A stretch of 64,000 nt of DNA. Source: Palsa-504 sp963744575 (lineage in GTDB: Bacteria; Actinomycetota; Actinomycetes; Streptosporangiales; Streptosporangiaceae). The stretch is from assembly GCA_963744575.1 (NCBI GenBank), contig CAVUUF010000019.1, positions 36,103 to 100,102 on the forward strand. The letters run 5' to 3'. Under the pieces are notes generated by a model. That model searched no databases and had not been told where the DNA came from. It saw nothing but the letters and a program-made list of their open reading frames with translations. The position numbers and the translations under genes are program-made. Positions 1 to 9,120 of the stretch are shown here, in pieces. Position 1 is the stretch's first letter, and each line of letters opens with the position of its first letter.

Positions 1-190
1 AGACGGGCGCCGGCATCACCGCGCGCCCGGCGGGTTCGGCGGCCGGCCGGTAGGACCCGGCGTGAGGCGCGGCCTGATTCAGCGTCCGGTGCCAGTCACC
101 GGATGGAATTGCCTGGGTAGGCGCCTCTCCACCGTCACGTTCCCGTTCGGGACGGCGGCCACCGTTGCCGGCCGGTGCGATGTCTGTCAT
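1..190 (-). CDS. Partial gene, N-terminus only, hydrophilic low-complexity protein
   Basis: An open frame without stops runs from an ATG at 190 to the window edge, giving the first 63 residues of a protein that begins MTDIAPAGNGG. The visible part is hydrophilic, rich in Pro, Ala, Gly and Arg, with no signal peptide or membrane segment, so it is probably a disordered cytosolic N-terminus. Its start overlaps the stop of the upstream membrane-protein gene by 4 bases (ATGA), which strongly suggests one operon and translational coupling. The body of the protein lies outside the window, so no function can be given. Confidence 0.6.
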   Translation of the reverse strand, partial: MTDIAPAGNGGRRPERERDGGEAPTQAIPSGDWHRTLNQAAPHAGSYRPAAEPAGRAVMPAPV

Positions 191-561
191 GAGTTCCTTC
201 GCCGCCGGACGATGCCGATCGCCAGCCCGGCCAGGCTCGCCGCGGCCTCGATCTGGAACAAGCCCAGCGGATGCCAGAAGCGGGCCCACAGCGTGACGGT
301 AGCCAGGAAGGCCAGGACGCCGATGCTGACCACGACGGACGTACCCAGATCCGACCAGCGTGCCATCCGCGGATAGTTGGTGATGATGGCACGTCCGGGA
401 ACGAAGAAGGTAAAAACCAGTACCAGCAGGATCCGCAGCGGCCCCGAGGCGTCCGCCGCCACCAGGGCGAGCAACGCGACGGCGACCACCGCCGCCAGGA
501 CGTCGAGCGCTTCGGCTCGTCGTGCCGCTGGCGGCAGGGTCCCCGGGTATCCCACGGTCAT
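187..561 (-). CDS. Small integral membrane protein, unknown function
   Basis: A protein of about 124 residues with roughly four hydrophobic segments: a pair near residues 18-50, then about 65-90 and 95-120. It ends in the basic tail RRRRNS. The topology resembles short membrane proteins that accompany polysaccharide or cell-envelope gene clusters, but no diagnostic motif is present. The start is uncertain: GAGAGG directly abuts the ATG at 561 and sits six bases before an in-frame GTG at 555, so GTG 555 may be the true start. The stop overlaps the next gene by 4 bases. Confidence 0.6.
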   Translation of the reverse strand: MTVGYPGTLPPAARRAEALDVLAAVVAVALLALVAADASGPLRILLVLVFTFFVPGRAIITNYPRMARWSDLGTSVVVSIGVLAFLATVTLWARFWHPLGLFQIEAAASLAGLAIGIVRRRRNS

Positions 562-630
562 CCTCTCAGTGTGCTGCAAACGTACGTCAGGTTGGGCAGG
601 TTCCGGTATCGCAGGCACCAGGCGAAGACA

Positions 631-3600
631 TCAGCGATCGGCGAGCACCGAGCGGATTACCTCGCCGCACCAGGCCAGCAACGCGGTGTCCCGCAGCGGC
701 TGCCCGCCGATGGGGGCCGTCTTCGGCACGGGTACGAGCATCGTGCGCACCGCGGGTTTCAGCACTGTCTTCGGGTACAGGCGCTGCACCCTGACCTGCC
801 GCGAATCGGGCAGCTCCACCGGCGCGAACCTGATGTGGTTGCCCGCCGCGGTGATGTCGGTGAGCCCCGCCCGCCGGGCCGCGGTGCGCAGCCGCGCCAC
901 CTCGAGCAGGTTACCCGCCGGCTCGGGCAGCGCTCCGTACCGGTCGGTCAGCTCGTCGCGGGCGGCCGTGACGTCCTGTTCGGAGTCGATGGCGGCGATC
1001 CGCGTGTAGGCCTCCAGCCGCAGCCGCTCGCCCGGCACGTAGTCGTGCGGGATGTGCGCGTTGACCGGCAGCTCCACCCGGACCTCCGGCTTCTCCGCCG
1101 GGCCGTCACCCTTCAGCTCGCTGACCGCCTCGCCGATCATCCGCACGTACAGGTCGAAGCCGACCCCGGCGATGTGCCCGGACTGCTCCCCGCCCAGCAG
1201 GTTCCCGGCCCCGCGGATCTCCAGGTCCTTCAGGGCGACGTACATGCCCGCGCCCACCTCGGTGTGCTGGGCCACGGTGGCGAGCCGCTCATGCGCCGTC
1301 TCGGTCAGGGAACGCTCCGGCGGGTAGAGGAAGTAGGCATAGGCCCGCTCGCTGCCGCGGCCCACCCGGCCGCGCAGCTGGTGCAGCTGGGACAGGCCGT
1401 ATATGTCGGCCCGGTCGATGACCAGGGTGTTGGCGTTCGGGATGTCCAGGCCGGATTCCACGATGGTCGTCGCGACCAGCACGTCGTAGTTGCGCTCCCA
1501 GAAGTCGACCATGATCTTTTCCAGCTCGTGCTCGTTCATCTGCCCGTGCGCGACGGCGATGCGCGCCTCCGGCACCAGCCCGGCGACCTCGGCGGCGACC
1601 TTCCGGATCGAGCTGACCCGGTTGTGCACGAAGAAGACCTGGCCGTCCCGCAGCAGCTCGCGCCGGATGGCCGCGGCGACCTGCCTGGCGTCGTAGCCGC
1701 CGACGAAGGTGAGCACCGGGTGCCGCTCCTCGGGCGGCGTCAGGATGGTGGACATCTCCCTGATCCCGGCCACGCCCATCTCCAGCGTCCTCGGGATCGG
1801 GGTGGCGGACATGCCGAGCACGTCCACCTCGGTGCGCAGCCGCTTGAGGTACTCCTTGTGCTCCACGCCGAACCGCTGCTCCTCGTCGATGATCACCAGG
1901 CCGAGCCGGGCGAACCTGGTCTCCGGGGAGAGCAGCTTGTGGGTGCCGATGACCACGTCCACCGTCCCGTCGGCGAGGCCGCGCAGGGTCTGCGCCGTCT
2001 CAGCGCTGCCCTGGAAGCGGGACAGCGGCCGCACCATCACCGGGAACGGGGCGTAGCGCTCGGAGAACGTGGAGAAGTGCTGCTGCACCAGGAGCGTCGT
2101 CGGCACCAGCACGGCCACCTGCTTGCCGTCCTGGACCGCCTTGAACGCGGCGCGGACCGCGATCTCGGTCTTGCCGTAGCCGACGTCACCGCAGATCAGC
2201 CGGTCCATCGGCACCGGCCGCTCCATGTCGCGCTTGACCTCCTCGATGGCGCCGAGCTGGTCGGGCGTCTCCACGTACGGGAAGGCGTCCTCCAGCTCCC
2301 GCTGCCAGGGGGTGTCCGGGCCGAAGGCGAACCCGGGCGAGGCCATCCGGGCCGAGTACAGCCGGATCAGCTCCGACGCGATCTGCCTGACCGCCTTGCG
2401 GGCCCGGCCCTTGACCTTGGCCCAGTCCGCCCCGCCGAGGCGGTGCAGGGCCGGCGCCTCGCCGCCGGAGTACCTGGTCACCTCGTCCAGCTGGTCGGTC
2501 GGCACGTACAGCCGGTCCGGCGGCTGCCCGCGCCGGGCCGGCGCGTACTCGATCACCAGGTACTCCCGGGTCGCCCCGGCCGCGGTCCGCGAGGTCATCT
2601 GCACGTAGCGGCCGACGCCGTGCTGCTCGTGCACCACGTAGTCGCCCGCCTTGAGCTGCAGCGGGTCGACGCCGCCGCGCCGCCGGCTCGGCATCCGCCG
2701 CATGTCCCTGGTCGTCGGCAGGCCGGCCGGGTGCCCGGCCAGGTCGCTCTCGGCGAGCAGGGCCAGCTTGGCCGGCGGCCACAGGAAGCCGTTCTGGACG
2801 CGCGCGGTGGTCACGTACGGCACGCCGGGCTCTGGCGGCTCGTCGACATCCTGCAGGCGCGCGCCGATCCCCTCGCCGCGGAGCATCTCGGCCAGCCGGT
2901 GGGCCGGCCCGTGGCCCTCGGTGACCAGCACGACCCGCCAGCCCTCCGCCAGCCAGCCGCGCACGTCGGTGATCATGCGGGCGGTATCGCCGCGATAGGA
3001 CGGTGCCAGTGAGGCATTGATCCGGAACGGTCCAGGTGCACCCGGATCGTTCGGCTCGATAGCCTGACCGAGGGCGGCGCCCGGCTCCTCCTGCGTCACC
3101 CCGAACGGCGCGACGGTCCACCACGGCAGGCCCAGCGCGGCCGTCGCGGCGCGGATCCGCGCGATGGGCTGGAACGCCGCGGGCCCCAGATCCACCGGCG
3201 CCTCCCCCCCACCCACCTCCCCTTCCCCCTTCATTGCGGCGTTCGCCCACGACGCCTCGAGGAACTCCTGGCTGGTGCGGACCAGTTCCTCGGCCCGGGC
3301 GCGGACCCGCTCCGGGTCGCAGGCGAGCACGATGCCGCCCGCCGGGACGTAGTCGACGAGCAGTTCCATCCGGTCCGCGAGCGCGGGCGCGAACGCCTCC
3401 ATGCCCTCCACGGCTATCCCCTCGGCCAGCTTGCCGAGGATGTCCCGCAGCGCCGGATGGGTGTCGGAAAGCTCCTTGGCCCGGGCCCGGACCGCCGGGG
3501 TGAGCAGCAGCTCACGGCACGGCGGCGCCCACAGGCCGCGCTCGGCCGGGCCGATGCTGCGCTGGTCCGCGACCTTGAAGTAACGGATCTCCTCGATGGT

Positions 3601-4248
3601 GTCGCCGAAGAACTCGATCCGCAGCGGGTGTTCCTCGGTCGGCGGGAAGACGTCCACGATGCCGCCGCGCACGGCGACCTCGCCGCGGCTGCCGACGAGA
3701 TCCACCCGGGAGTAGCCGATCTCGACCAGCCTGGCCAGCAGGTCGTCGAGCTCGCAGGCGTCGTCAGGCTGCAGCATGACCGGTTCGAGGTCGCCCAGGC
3801 CGGCCACGATCGGCTGCAGCAGGCTCCGGACCGGCGTCACCACGACCGCCAGCGGGCCGTTCGGCTCGCCCGGGCCCGCGGGGTGGGCGAGCCGCCGCAG
3901 CACCGCGATCCGCTGCCCCACGGTGTCAGAGCGCGGCGACAGCCGCTCGTGCGGCAGCGTCTCCCAGCCAGGGAAGCACGCCACGCGGTCCGGCGGGAGG
4001 AACGAGCCGAGGGCGGCCGCCAGGTCGTCCGCCTCCCGGGCCGTGGCCGTCACCGCGAGCACGAACCGGCCGGCCGCGCGGGCCAGTGTCGCGGCCAGTA
4101 CTGGCCGCAGCGTCGGCGGCGCGACCAGGTCTTCCCCGGCGAGCGCGGCCGCGCCCTGGACCGTGCTCGTCTCGGACTCCGCACGCGCGACCACGTCATG
4201 TAGTTGCGGATCATCGTCGAGAATGGTGAGCAGTCCGCTGAGGCTCAT
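631..4248 (-). CDS. mfd: Transcription-repair coupling factor Mfd
   Basis: A protein of 1205 residues, the usual Mfd length. Mfd is a cytosolic DNA translocase that removes RNA polymerase stalled at lesions and recruits UvrA. The N-terminal third is the UvrB-like module, followed by the polymerase-interacting region around GDYVVHEQHGVGRYV. The RecG-like motor has Walker A GDVGYGKTE, the Walker B-type box IIDEEQRFGVEHKE, the SATPIPRTLEM motif and the RGRVGRG motif VI. The C-terminal autoinhibitory D7 domain follows. The ATG at 4248 gives a normal N-terminus. Long open frames on the opposite strand here are only GC-codon shadows. A Glu/Gly-rich stretch near residue 340 looks like a lineage-specific linker. 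Confidence 0.97.
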   Translation of the reverse strand: MSLSGLLTILDDDPQLHDVVARAESETSTVQGAAALAGEDLVAPPTLRPVLAATLARAAGRFVLAVTATAREADDLAAALGSFLPPDRVACFPGWETLPHERLSPRSDTVGQRIAVLRRLAHPAGPGEPNGPLAVVVTPVRSLLQPIVAGLGDLEPVMLQPDDACELDDLLARLVEIGYSRVDLVGSRGEVAVRGGIVDVFPPTEEHPLRIEFFGDTIEEIRYFKVADQRSIGPAERGLWAPPCRELLLTPAVRARAKELSDTHPALRDILGKLAEGIAVEGMEAFAPALADRMELLVDYVPAGGIVLACDPERVRARAEELVRTSQEFLEASWANAAMKGEGEVGGGEAPVDLGPAAFQPIARIRAATAALGLPWWTVAPFGVTQEEPGAALGQAIEPNDPGAPGPFRINASLAPSYRGDTARMITDVRGWLAEGWRVVLVTEGHGPAHRLAEMLRGEGIGARLQDVDEPPEPGVPYVTTARVQNGFLWPPAKLALLAESDLAGHPAGLPTTRDMRRMPSRRRGGVDPLQLKAGDYVVHEQHGVGRYVQMTSRTAAGATREYLVIEYAPARRGQPPDRLYVPTDQLDEVTRYSGGEAPALHRLGGADWAKVKGRARKAVRQIASELIRLYSARMASPGFAFGPDTPWQRELEDAFPYVETPDQLGAIEEVKRDMERPVPMDRLICGDVGYGKTEIAVRAAFKAVQDGKQVAVLVPTTLLVQQHFSTFSERYAPFPVMVRPLSRFQGSAETAQTLRGLADGTVDVVIGTHKLLSPETRFARLGLVIIDEEQRFGVEHKEYLKRLRTEVDVLGMSATPIPRTLEMGVAGIREMSTILTPPEERHPVLTFVGGYDARQVAAAIRRELLRDGQVFFVHNRVSSIRKVAAEVAGLVPEARIAVAHGQMNEHELEKIMVDFWERNYDVLVATTIVESGLDIPNANTLVIDRADIYGLSQLHQLRGRVGRGSERAYAYFLYPPERSLTETAHERLATVAQHTEVGAGMYVALKDLEIRGAGNLLGGEQSGHIAGVGFDLYVRMIGEAVSELKGDGPAEKPEVRVELPVNAHIPHDYVPGERLRLEAYTRIAAIDSEQDVTAARDELTDRYGALPEPAGNLLEVARLRTAARRAGLTDITAAGNHIRFAPVELPDSRQVRVQRLYPKTVLKPAVRTMLVPVPKTAPIGGQPLRDTALLAWCGEVIRSVLADR

Positions 4249-4447
4249 GATGTCCCTGTAATCGGTGTTCGCCCCTTGCCCTGGCCACCCGGGCGGTAAG
4301 ACCGGCTCGTCCCTACCGCGGTCCGGGCAGCATGAATCGGCCGGACCGTGGCTGGCCCGGCTGTTTCGCCGAACTCCTCAAGTCTACGTGCCCGGCCGGA
4401 CCCGCCGTCCTACCGCCGGTTCCCCGCAGGCCCGGACCGCACGCCGG

Positions 4448-5245
4448 TCATCTACTGCCGTATCGGCTCACGTCCGCGGCGGCCTTCGCTACCTCCGCCG
4501 AGCCCGACTGGATAGCCGTGATCCCGGCCTGGATATTCCGGTGCGCGGCCTGATAGTCGCCCCCGCCGATCGCGGCGAGGGCGTTCTGGTAGTCGGCGAC
4601 CGCGCCGCCCAGTTCGGTCAGCCCAGCCCTCTCGGCCGGGTGCGCGCCTGACACGCACGCCGGGATCAGGTTCTCCTGGGCCGCCCGGGTGGCCGAGCGC
4701 AGCGACGTGGCCGCCGAGCGGAAGGCGGTCACCTTGGCCGCCGGGGCGGCACCGGACGACAGGCCCGGCTCCAGGGACGTGGCCGCCTGCAGCATGATGG
4801 TCACCTCGGTGACCACGGCCTGGAGCTGGCCGCCGGCTCCGGTGCCGCGCCATGCAGCCAGCTGGCTCTGGCAGCCGGCCGACCAGGGAGCCGAAGCCGA
4901 CGGCCCGGTGACCGGCGCGTTCGCCGGTGCCGCGGTCCCGCTCGACACCGGCGCGTTCGCCGGTGCCGTGGCCCCGCTCGGCCGCGACGCGCTCGGGCCG
5001 TGGCCGCCCGATGTGATCACGGCGATGAACACCGCGGCCGGCCCCAGGACCGTGACGCCTGCGATGAACGCGGGAAGGCGCCAGCGCCGCGGGTTGCCTT
5101 TGGTCGCATGCCGTCCCGTGGGCTGCGGCGCCTGGACCGGGGACGGGGACTCGACGATCCCGGAAGCCTGCCGGTGGCCGCCAGCGTGCGAACGAGGCTG
5201 GCCGGCCCCCCGGCGGCCGGGCCAATCCGGCGGCTGGTCGCTCAT
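4448..5245 (-). CDS. Membrane-anchored protein with Ala-rich extracytoplasmic domain
   Basis: 265 residues. A hydrophilic cytosolic N-terminus of about 52 residues is followed by one transmembrane segment (FIAGVTVLGPAAVFIAVIT) and then an Ala/Pro/Ser linker containing a duplicated APANAPV block. The C-terminal about 140 residues are alanine-rich and predicted helical, with two cysteines (GCQSQ and PACVSG) that could form a disulfide outside the cell. No catalytic motif is visible and the family was not recognised. The start ATG at 5245 has a strong GGGGAGGGG ribosome-binding site. The gene stands alone between mfd and the divergent sulfate-activation gene. Confidence 0.75.
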   Translation of the reverse strand: MSDQPPDWPGRRGAGQPRSHAGGHRQASGIVESPSPVQAPQPTGRHATKGNPRRWRLPAFIAGVTVLGPAAVFIAVITSGGHGPSASRPSGATAPANAPVSSGTAAPANAPVTGPSASAPWSAGCQSQLAAWRGTGAGGQLQAVVTEVTIMLQAATSLEPGLSSGAAPAAKVTAFRSAATSLRSATRAAQENLIPACVSGAHPAERAGLTELGGAVADYQNALAAIGGGDYQAAHRNIQAGITAIQSGSAEVAKAAADVSRYGSR

Positions 5246-5482
5246 CAGGTTCCCCTCCCCTTAACCCGCGCGGATTCCGCGCCCGGCTGGTTCCGATGTA
5301 CGCGGATGCCCATGCCGGCCTGCTCTCGTATCTGCGCCGTGGCTGAACCCGCAGGTGTAACAGGGTAGCCAGGTAGCGGGCCGACCGCGTCCGCCCAGGG
5401 TCTAATGTCGAACCGATAACCTCGGCAAGCCACGTCATGTGGTAAGAAAAAGGCAAGCTGAGAATCCGTTCGGAGGCCGCAG

Positions 5483-7183
5483 CTGACTGCTCAAAGACCG
5501 CCGACCCTGCCCGCGGAACTACCCGACTGGCCGGTCTGCACGCTCGGCGAGACCCAGCTGGGCGATCTTGAGTTGCTCACCTCGGGCGTGTTCGCGCCGT
5601 TGCGCGGCTTCATGGACGCCGCCGACGTGGCCGCCGTGGCCGAGCTGGGCATGCTGGCTGACGGCAGGCCGTGGCCGGTGCCGGTGACCCTCGACCTGCC
5701 CGCCGATGTGGTACCGCCTGGCGCCGGGCGCCTGGTGCTGCAAGATCGCGAGGGATCACCGCTGGCGGTGCTGTCGATCACCGAGCGGCTGCCCCTCGAA
5801 TCCGCGCTGGCCGGGTCTGTGCTGGCCGAGTCTGGGCGGGCCGGGTCTGGGCTGGAACGGCTGGCCGGGCCGGTGACGGCGCTGCGCGAGCCCGAGCACG
5901 GCCCGTTCCGGCAGCTGCGCCGGCGCCCGGAGGACGTGCGCGCCGAACTGGCCGGCTCCGGCGGCAACGTGCTCGCCTACCCCACGCGGCGGCCCCTCAA
6001 CAGGCGCCACATCGGCCAGCTGCGTCACTACGCGGATCAGCTGAACGCGCGCCTGCTGGTGCTGCCCCTGGTCTGCGGCGCCGCCGAGATCGTGACCCGG
6101 CCGGAGGCGCTGGTCCGCGCGGTCCTGGCGGCCAGGCAGCAGCACCTGCCGGCCGGCACGCTGGTCGTCCCGGTGCCGCTTGCCCCGCGCGACGCCGCGC
6201 CGGAGGAGGACCCGCGGGCTCAGGGAATCGTCGCCGCAGCCTACGGCGCCACCCATCTGCTGGCCGACTCACCCGAGGTGGCGGGCCCGCCCGCCGGGAC
6301 CAGGAACGGCAGCCTGGTCCTGCCCGGAGTGCCGATCCCGGTCATCAGCGCGGGCGAGTGGGCCTACGATCCGCACTCGGAGGTGTGGCGCCCGCTCGCG
6401 CTGATCGAGCCGGGCGCCGAGCAGGGCGAGCTGACCGATTCCGAGCTCGGCGCGCTGCTCGATTCCGGCGCCGAGGTGCCCGCCTGGCTCGCCCCGCCGA
6501 GCGTGGCCCGTGAGCTGCGCCGGGCCCGGCCGCCCCGGGCGGAGCGTGGCCTGGCGATCTTCTTCACCGGCCTGTCCGGGTCCGGCAAGTCCACCATCGC
6601 CCGCGGCCTGGCCGCCGCGCTGACCGAGCACGGGGACCGGACCGTGTCGCTGCTCGACGGCGATCACGTCCGGCACCTGCTCTCCGCCGGGCTGACCTTC
6701 TCCCGGGCCGACCGGGACCTCAACATCGCGCGGATCGGGTACGTCGCGGCCGAAGTCGTCCGGCACGGCGGCATCGCGATCTGCGCTCCGATCGCGCCCT
6801 ACGCCGGGGCGCGCGCGGCGGCCCGCCGGATGGTCACCGAGGTGGGCGACTTCCTGCTCGTCTACGTCTCGACACCGGTGGACGTGTGCGCGGCCCGCGA
6901 CCGCAAGGGCCTGTACGCCAAGGCCCGTGCCGGGCAGATCAAGGGCTTCACCGGCGTATCGGACCCCTACGAGGAACCGCGCGACGCCGACCTGGTGATC
7001 GACACCTCGGTCCTCACCCGTCAGCAGGCCATCGACGCGGTGCTGAAGCTGCTCACGACCGGTGGCTGGCTCGCCGCCCCCGGCTCCGGTGAGCCGGCCG
7101 GACCCGGCGGCGGCGCGAACCAGCAGGGACCGGGGCCGGTACTCCGGCTCGGGCCGTTCGGCCCCGCCGCGCGGCGGGCCTGA
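5483..7183 (+). CDS. ATP-sulfurylase-like domain fused to adenylylsulfate (APS) kinase
   Basis: 566 residues if translation starts at the CTG at 5483. The C-terminal APS kinase (about residues 350-530) makes PAPS from APS and ATP. It carries the P-loop GLSGSGKST at about residues 363-371, LDGDHVRHLL, the DRDLNIARIG region and the GLYAKARAG / IKGFTGVSDPYE substrate loop. The N-terminal half resembles the PUA-like and catalytic folds of ATP sulfurylase, but the nucleotide-binding QTRNPxHxxH box reads YPTRRPLNRRHIG, so this half may not be catalytic. The homology at the N-terminus (ELLTSGVFAPLRGFM and upstream) runs well before the first ATG/GTG/TTG. CGGAGG ends seven bases before the CTG, which supports that rare start. 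A TTG at 5573 is the alternative. Confidence 0.85.
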   Translation: MTAQRPPTLPAELPDWPVCTLGETQLGDLELLTSGVFAPLRGFMDAADVAAVAELGMLADGRPWPVPVTLDLPADVVPPGAGRLVLQDREGSPLAVLSITERLPLESALAGSVLAESGRAGSGLERLAGPVTALREPEHGPFRQLRRRPEDVRAELAGSGGNVLAYPTRRPLNRRHIGQLRHYADQLNARLLVLPLVCGAAEIVTRPEALVRAVLAARQQHLPAGTLVVPVPLAPRDAAPEEDPRAQGIVAAAYGATHLLADSPEVAGPPAGTRNGSLVLPGVPIPVISAGEWAYDPHSEVWRPLALIEPGAEQGELTDSELGALLDSGAEVPAWLAPPSVARELRRARPPRAERGLAIFFTGLSGSGKSTIARGLAAALTEHGDRTVSLLDGDHVRHLLSAGLTFSRADRDLNIARIGYVAAEVVRHGGIAICAPIAPYAGARAAARRMVTEVGDFLLVYVSTPVDVCAARDRKGLYAKARAGQIKGFTGVSDPYEEPRDADLVIDTSVLTRQQAIDAVLKLLTTGGWLAAPGSGEPAGPGGGANQQGPGPVLRLGPFGPAARRA

Positions 7184-7199
7184 GCGCTACCGCAGGAGT

Positions 7200-7457
7200 T
7201 CAGTCCTCGTCCTCGGCCCGCGTGCCTTCCTCGAGCCTGGCGCGGAACCCCATAGACCGGCGGTCCTTCAGGCGCCTCAGCAGCGCGCCCGACATGATGT
7301 CCCGCTGCCTGGAGAGCAGGACGAAGCTAGCGATCCCGCTCACCACGAACGCCAGCGCAAGCAACAGCACGCCACGCGCCCCGGCCAGGTACAGCAGGAC
7401 CACCGAGACGACAAGCAGCACAATCCGCGCTGAGGCATAGGCGAGTGTGGCACGCAT
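7200..7457 (-). CDS. DUF4229-type small membrane protein
   Basis: 85 residues with two hydrophobic helices (about 8-27 and 29-48), followed by the charged stretch LLSRQRDIMSG and an acidic tail. The order of two membrane segments, a short basic loop and an acidic C-terminus matches the actinobacterial DUF4229 family, whose function is unknown. It converges on the sulfate-activation gene with 16 bases between the stops. Confidence 0.75.
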   Translation of the reverse strand: MRATLAYASARIVLLVVSVVLLYLAGARGVLLLALAFVVSGIASFVLLSRQRDIMSGALLRRLKDRRSMGFRARLEEGTRAEDED

Positions 7458-7478
7458 GACAGTCTCCAGGATAGTCAG

Positions 7479-8480
7479 TCAGTTACCGGCCAGGGTCGCC
7501 GCCAGCAACCCCGGGTCGATGTTGCCCCCGGACACCACCGCCACGGCCGTCCCCGCCCCGGGACGGCCCGGGGGGGCCGGCGGAGCGGCGGGCAGCTCGT
7601 CCCGGTGGTACAGCCACGCCGCGACCGCGGCCGCGCCGCCGGGCTCGGCGACCAGCCGGGCCTGGCGGGCGAGCAGCCCGACCGCGGCGAGCATCTCGTC
7701 CTCGGTCACCGTGACGATGTCCGTCACCAGCTCGCGGATGTGCGCGAACGGCAGTGCGCCGACCTGTTCCACCCGGAGCGCGTCGGCGACCGTGCGCTGG
7801 ACGTCGGCCGGCGGCCAGCCGACCCGCTCCCCCCGGCGGAGCGAGTCGCGCGCGTCCGCGGCCAGCTCCGGTTCGACCCCTACCACGGCCGCGGCCGGGC
7901 ATGATGCCCGCACGGCCGCGGCGATCCCGGAGATCAGCCCGCCGCCGCTGACCGGTACCAGCACCAGGCCGGCCTGCGGGCAGTCGGCCGCGATCTCCAG
8001 GCCGACCGTGCCCTGACCGGCAATGACCGCCCGGTCGTCGAACGGCGGGATCGGCACGTACCCGTGCCTGGCCGCCAGCTCCTCGGCGGCGGCCACCCGG
8101 GCCGGCAAGGTCGGTTCCACCCGGACGAGTTCGGCGCCGTAGTACTCGATCGGGCCGGTCTTTACCCTCGGGGCCGTCCGCGGCACCACCACGACCGCCC
8201 GCACGCCGAGCAGGGCCGCGGCGTAGGCCACCGCGTGACCGTGGTTCCCGCTGGAGTGCGCGACCACCCCGTGCCGCCGGGCGGCCTGTTCGCTGGCCGT
8301 GATGGCGGCGTAAGCCCCCCGCAGCTTGAACGACCCGGTGGGCTGGAGCGACTCCGGCTTGACCAGAAGAGGCGGCTCGAGCCGGGGCACGGGAAGCAGC
8401 GGCGTGCGAACCGCCACCCCCTCAAGCCGGGCGGCGGCCTGGAGTATCTCGGTCAGGCCGACCAGTCCGGACCCGGTCAT
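7479..8480 (-). CDS. PLP-dependent threonine/serine dehydratase-like enzyme
   Basis: 333 residues of the fold-type II PLP family (threonine dehydratase, serine racemase). The PLP Schiff-base lysine is Lys52 in PTGSFKLRGAY, the substrate loop is SSGNHGHAVAY, and the phosphate-binding glycine loop is VPVSGGGLISG. There is no C-terminal ACT domain, so it is closer to catabolic dehydratases or serine racemase than to feedback-inhibited IlvA. The ATG at 8480 was chosen because GAGGGG lies eight bases upstream and the family's N-terminus begins there. A longer frame to 8627 adds only a low-complexity Arg-rich leader. Exact substrate is inferred from family only. Confidence 0.85.
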   Translation of the reverse strand: MTGSGLVGLTEILQAAARLEGVAVRTPLLPVPRLEPPLLVKPESLQPTGSFKLRGAYAAITASEQAARRHGVVAHSSGNHGHAVAYAAALLGVRAVVVVPRTAPRVKTGPIEYYGAELVRVEPTLPARVAAAEELAARHGYVPIPPFDDRAVIAGQGTVGLEIAADCPQAGLVLVPVSGGGLISGIAAAVRASCPAAAVVGVEPELAADARDSLRRGERVGWPPADVQRTVADALRVEQVGALPFAHIRELVTDIVTVTEDEMLAAVGLLARQARLVAEPGGAAAVAAWLYHRDELPAAPPAPPGRPGAGTAVAVVSGGNIDPGLLAATLAGN

Positions 8481-8766
8481 CACGTCACCCCTCGCGGTCA
8501 CGTCGCTGCCTGGTTTCCGTCCGCTGCGCGCCCGGTCGATCAGCCGGAGCCGAGCCCGGCCGGCTGCGACACCAGGGTCGCACGCAACACCTGCTAACTG
8601 GTGCGCTTTCACTGAAGGTAACTCCATCGCTACTGATTACCGCCCGGGGCTGTCCGGGAAACGCCCATCTAATTTCCAGAAATCTAGGTAGAAAGTACTC
8701 GTTCAGCGCCAAACTAGAGGGGCATCTGACCAGAGCATCGAGGGAGACAGTCGGAGGAGACTGAAC

Positions 8767-8976
8767 GTGGACGGCAACAACGAGCGTTTGCTCACCCCGG
8801 GAGAGGTGGCCGCACTGTTCCGGGTGGATCCGAAGACCGTCACCCGCTGGGCGGCCTCCGGGCGCATCACAAGCATCCGGACTCCGGGGGGACACCGCAG
8901 GTTCCGTGAGTCTGAAGTACGGTCCCTGCTCCGCGGCGACAGCGAACCATCACCGCAAGGCCACCCCGCGGCCTGA
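8767..8976 (+). CDS. bldC: BldC-type MerR-like developmental DNA-binding protein
   Basis: 69 residues starting at GTG 8767, with GGAGGA well placed upstream. The protein is a single MerR-type winged helix: LLTPGEVAALFRVDPKTVTRW followed by the wing GGHRRFRESEVRSLL. This matches Streptomyces BldC closely in length and sequence. BldC binds head-to-tail on direct repeats and represses early entry into development. Another excisionase-type relative lies at 29060-29260. Divergent from the dehydratase gene, with about 290 bases between the starts. Confidence 0.9.
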   Translation: MDGNNERLLTPGEVAALFRVDPKTVTRWAASGRITSIRTPGGHRRFRESEVRSLLRGDSEPSPQGHPAA

Positions 8977-8983
8977 CAACACG

Positions 8984-9007
8984 GACCGGGTGAGACGACC
9001 CGCGGTC
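8984..9007 (+). terminator. Candidate terminator hairpin after bldC
   Basis: GACCGGGT (8984-8991) pairs with ACCC and GGTC (8998-9007), with a GC bulge and a six-base loop, just after the bldC stop. There is no T-tract, as is common in actinomycetes, so the call rests on position and stem only. Confidence 0.35.
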
Positions 9008-9120
9008 TCTCCGGAAGGCGGGGGTTCTCGGGGCCGGGGGTGGCAGCGGCCCCGATCGAGCGGGCACTGTGGGGGTTCCTCAGATGTTCCGGCCGCGGGC
9101 CGGCCTGCGCTCGCGCAGGT

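Noticed and set aside
271..3012. Very long open frame on the plus strand opposite mfd
   Set aside because: It follows the mfd codon frame, has extreme Arg/Pro/Gly/His content and no recognisable domain; it is the usual antisense shadow of a GC-rich gene. The same holds for long antisense frames at 12126-13973, 21418-23634 and 37041-39521.
5573..7183. TTG 5573 as the start of the sulfate-activation fusion
   Set aside because: Family homology extends upstream and CGGAGG is correctly placed for CTG 5483.
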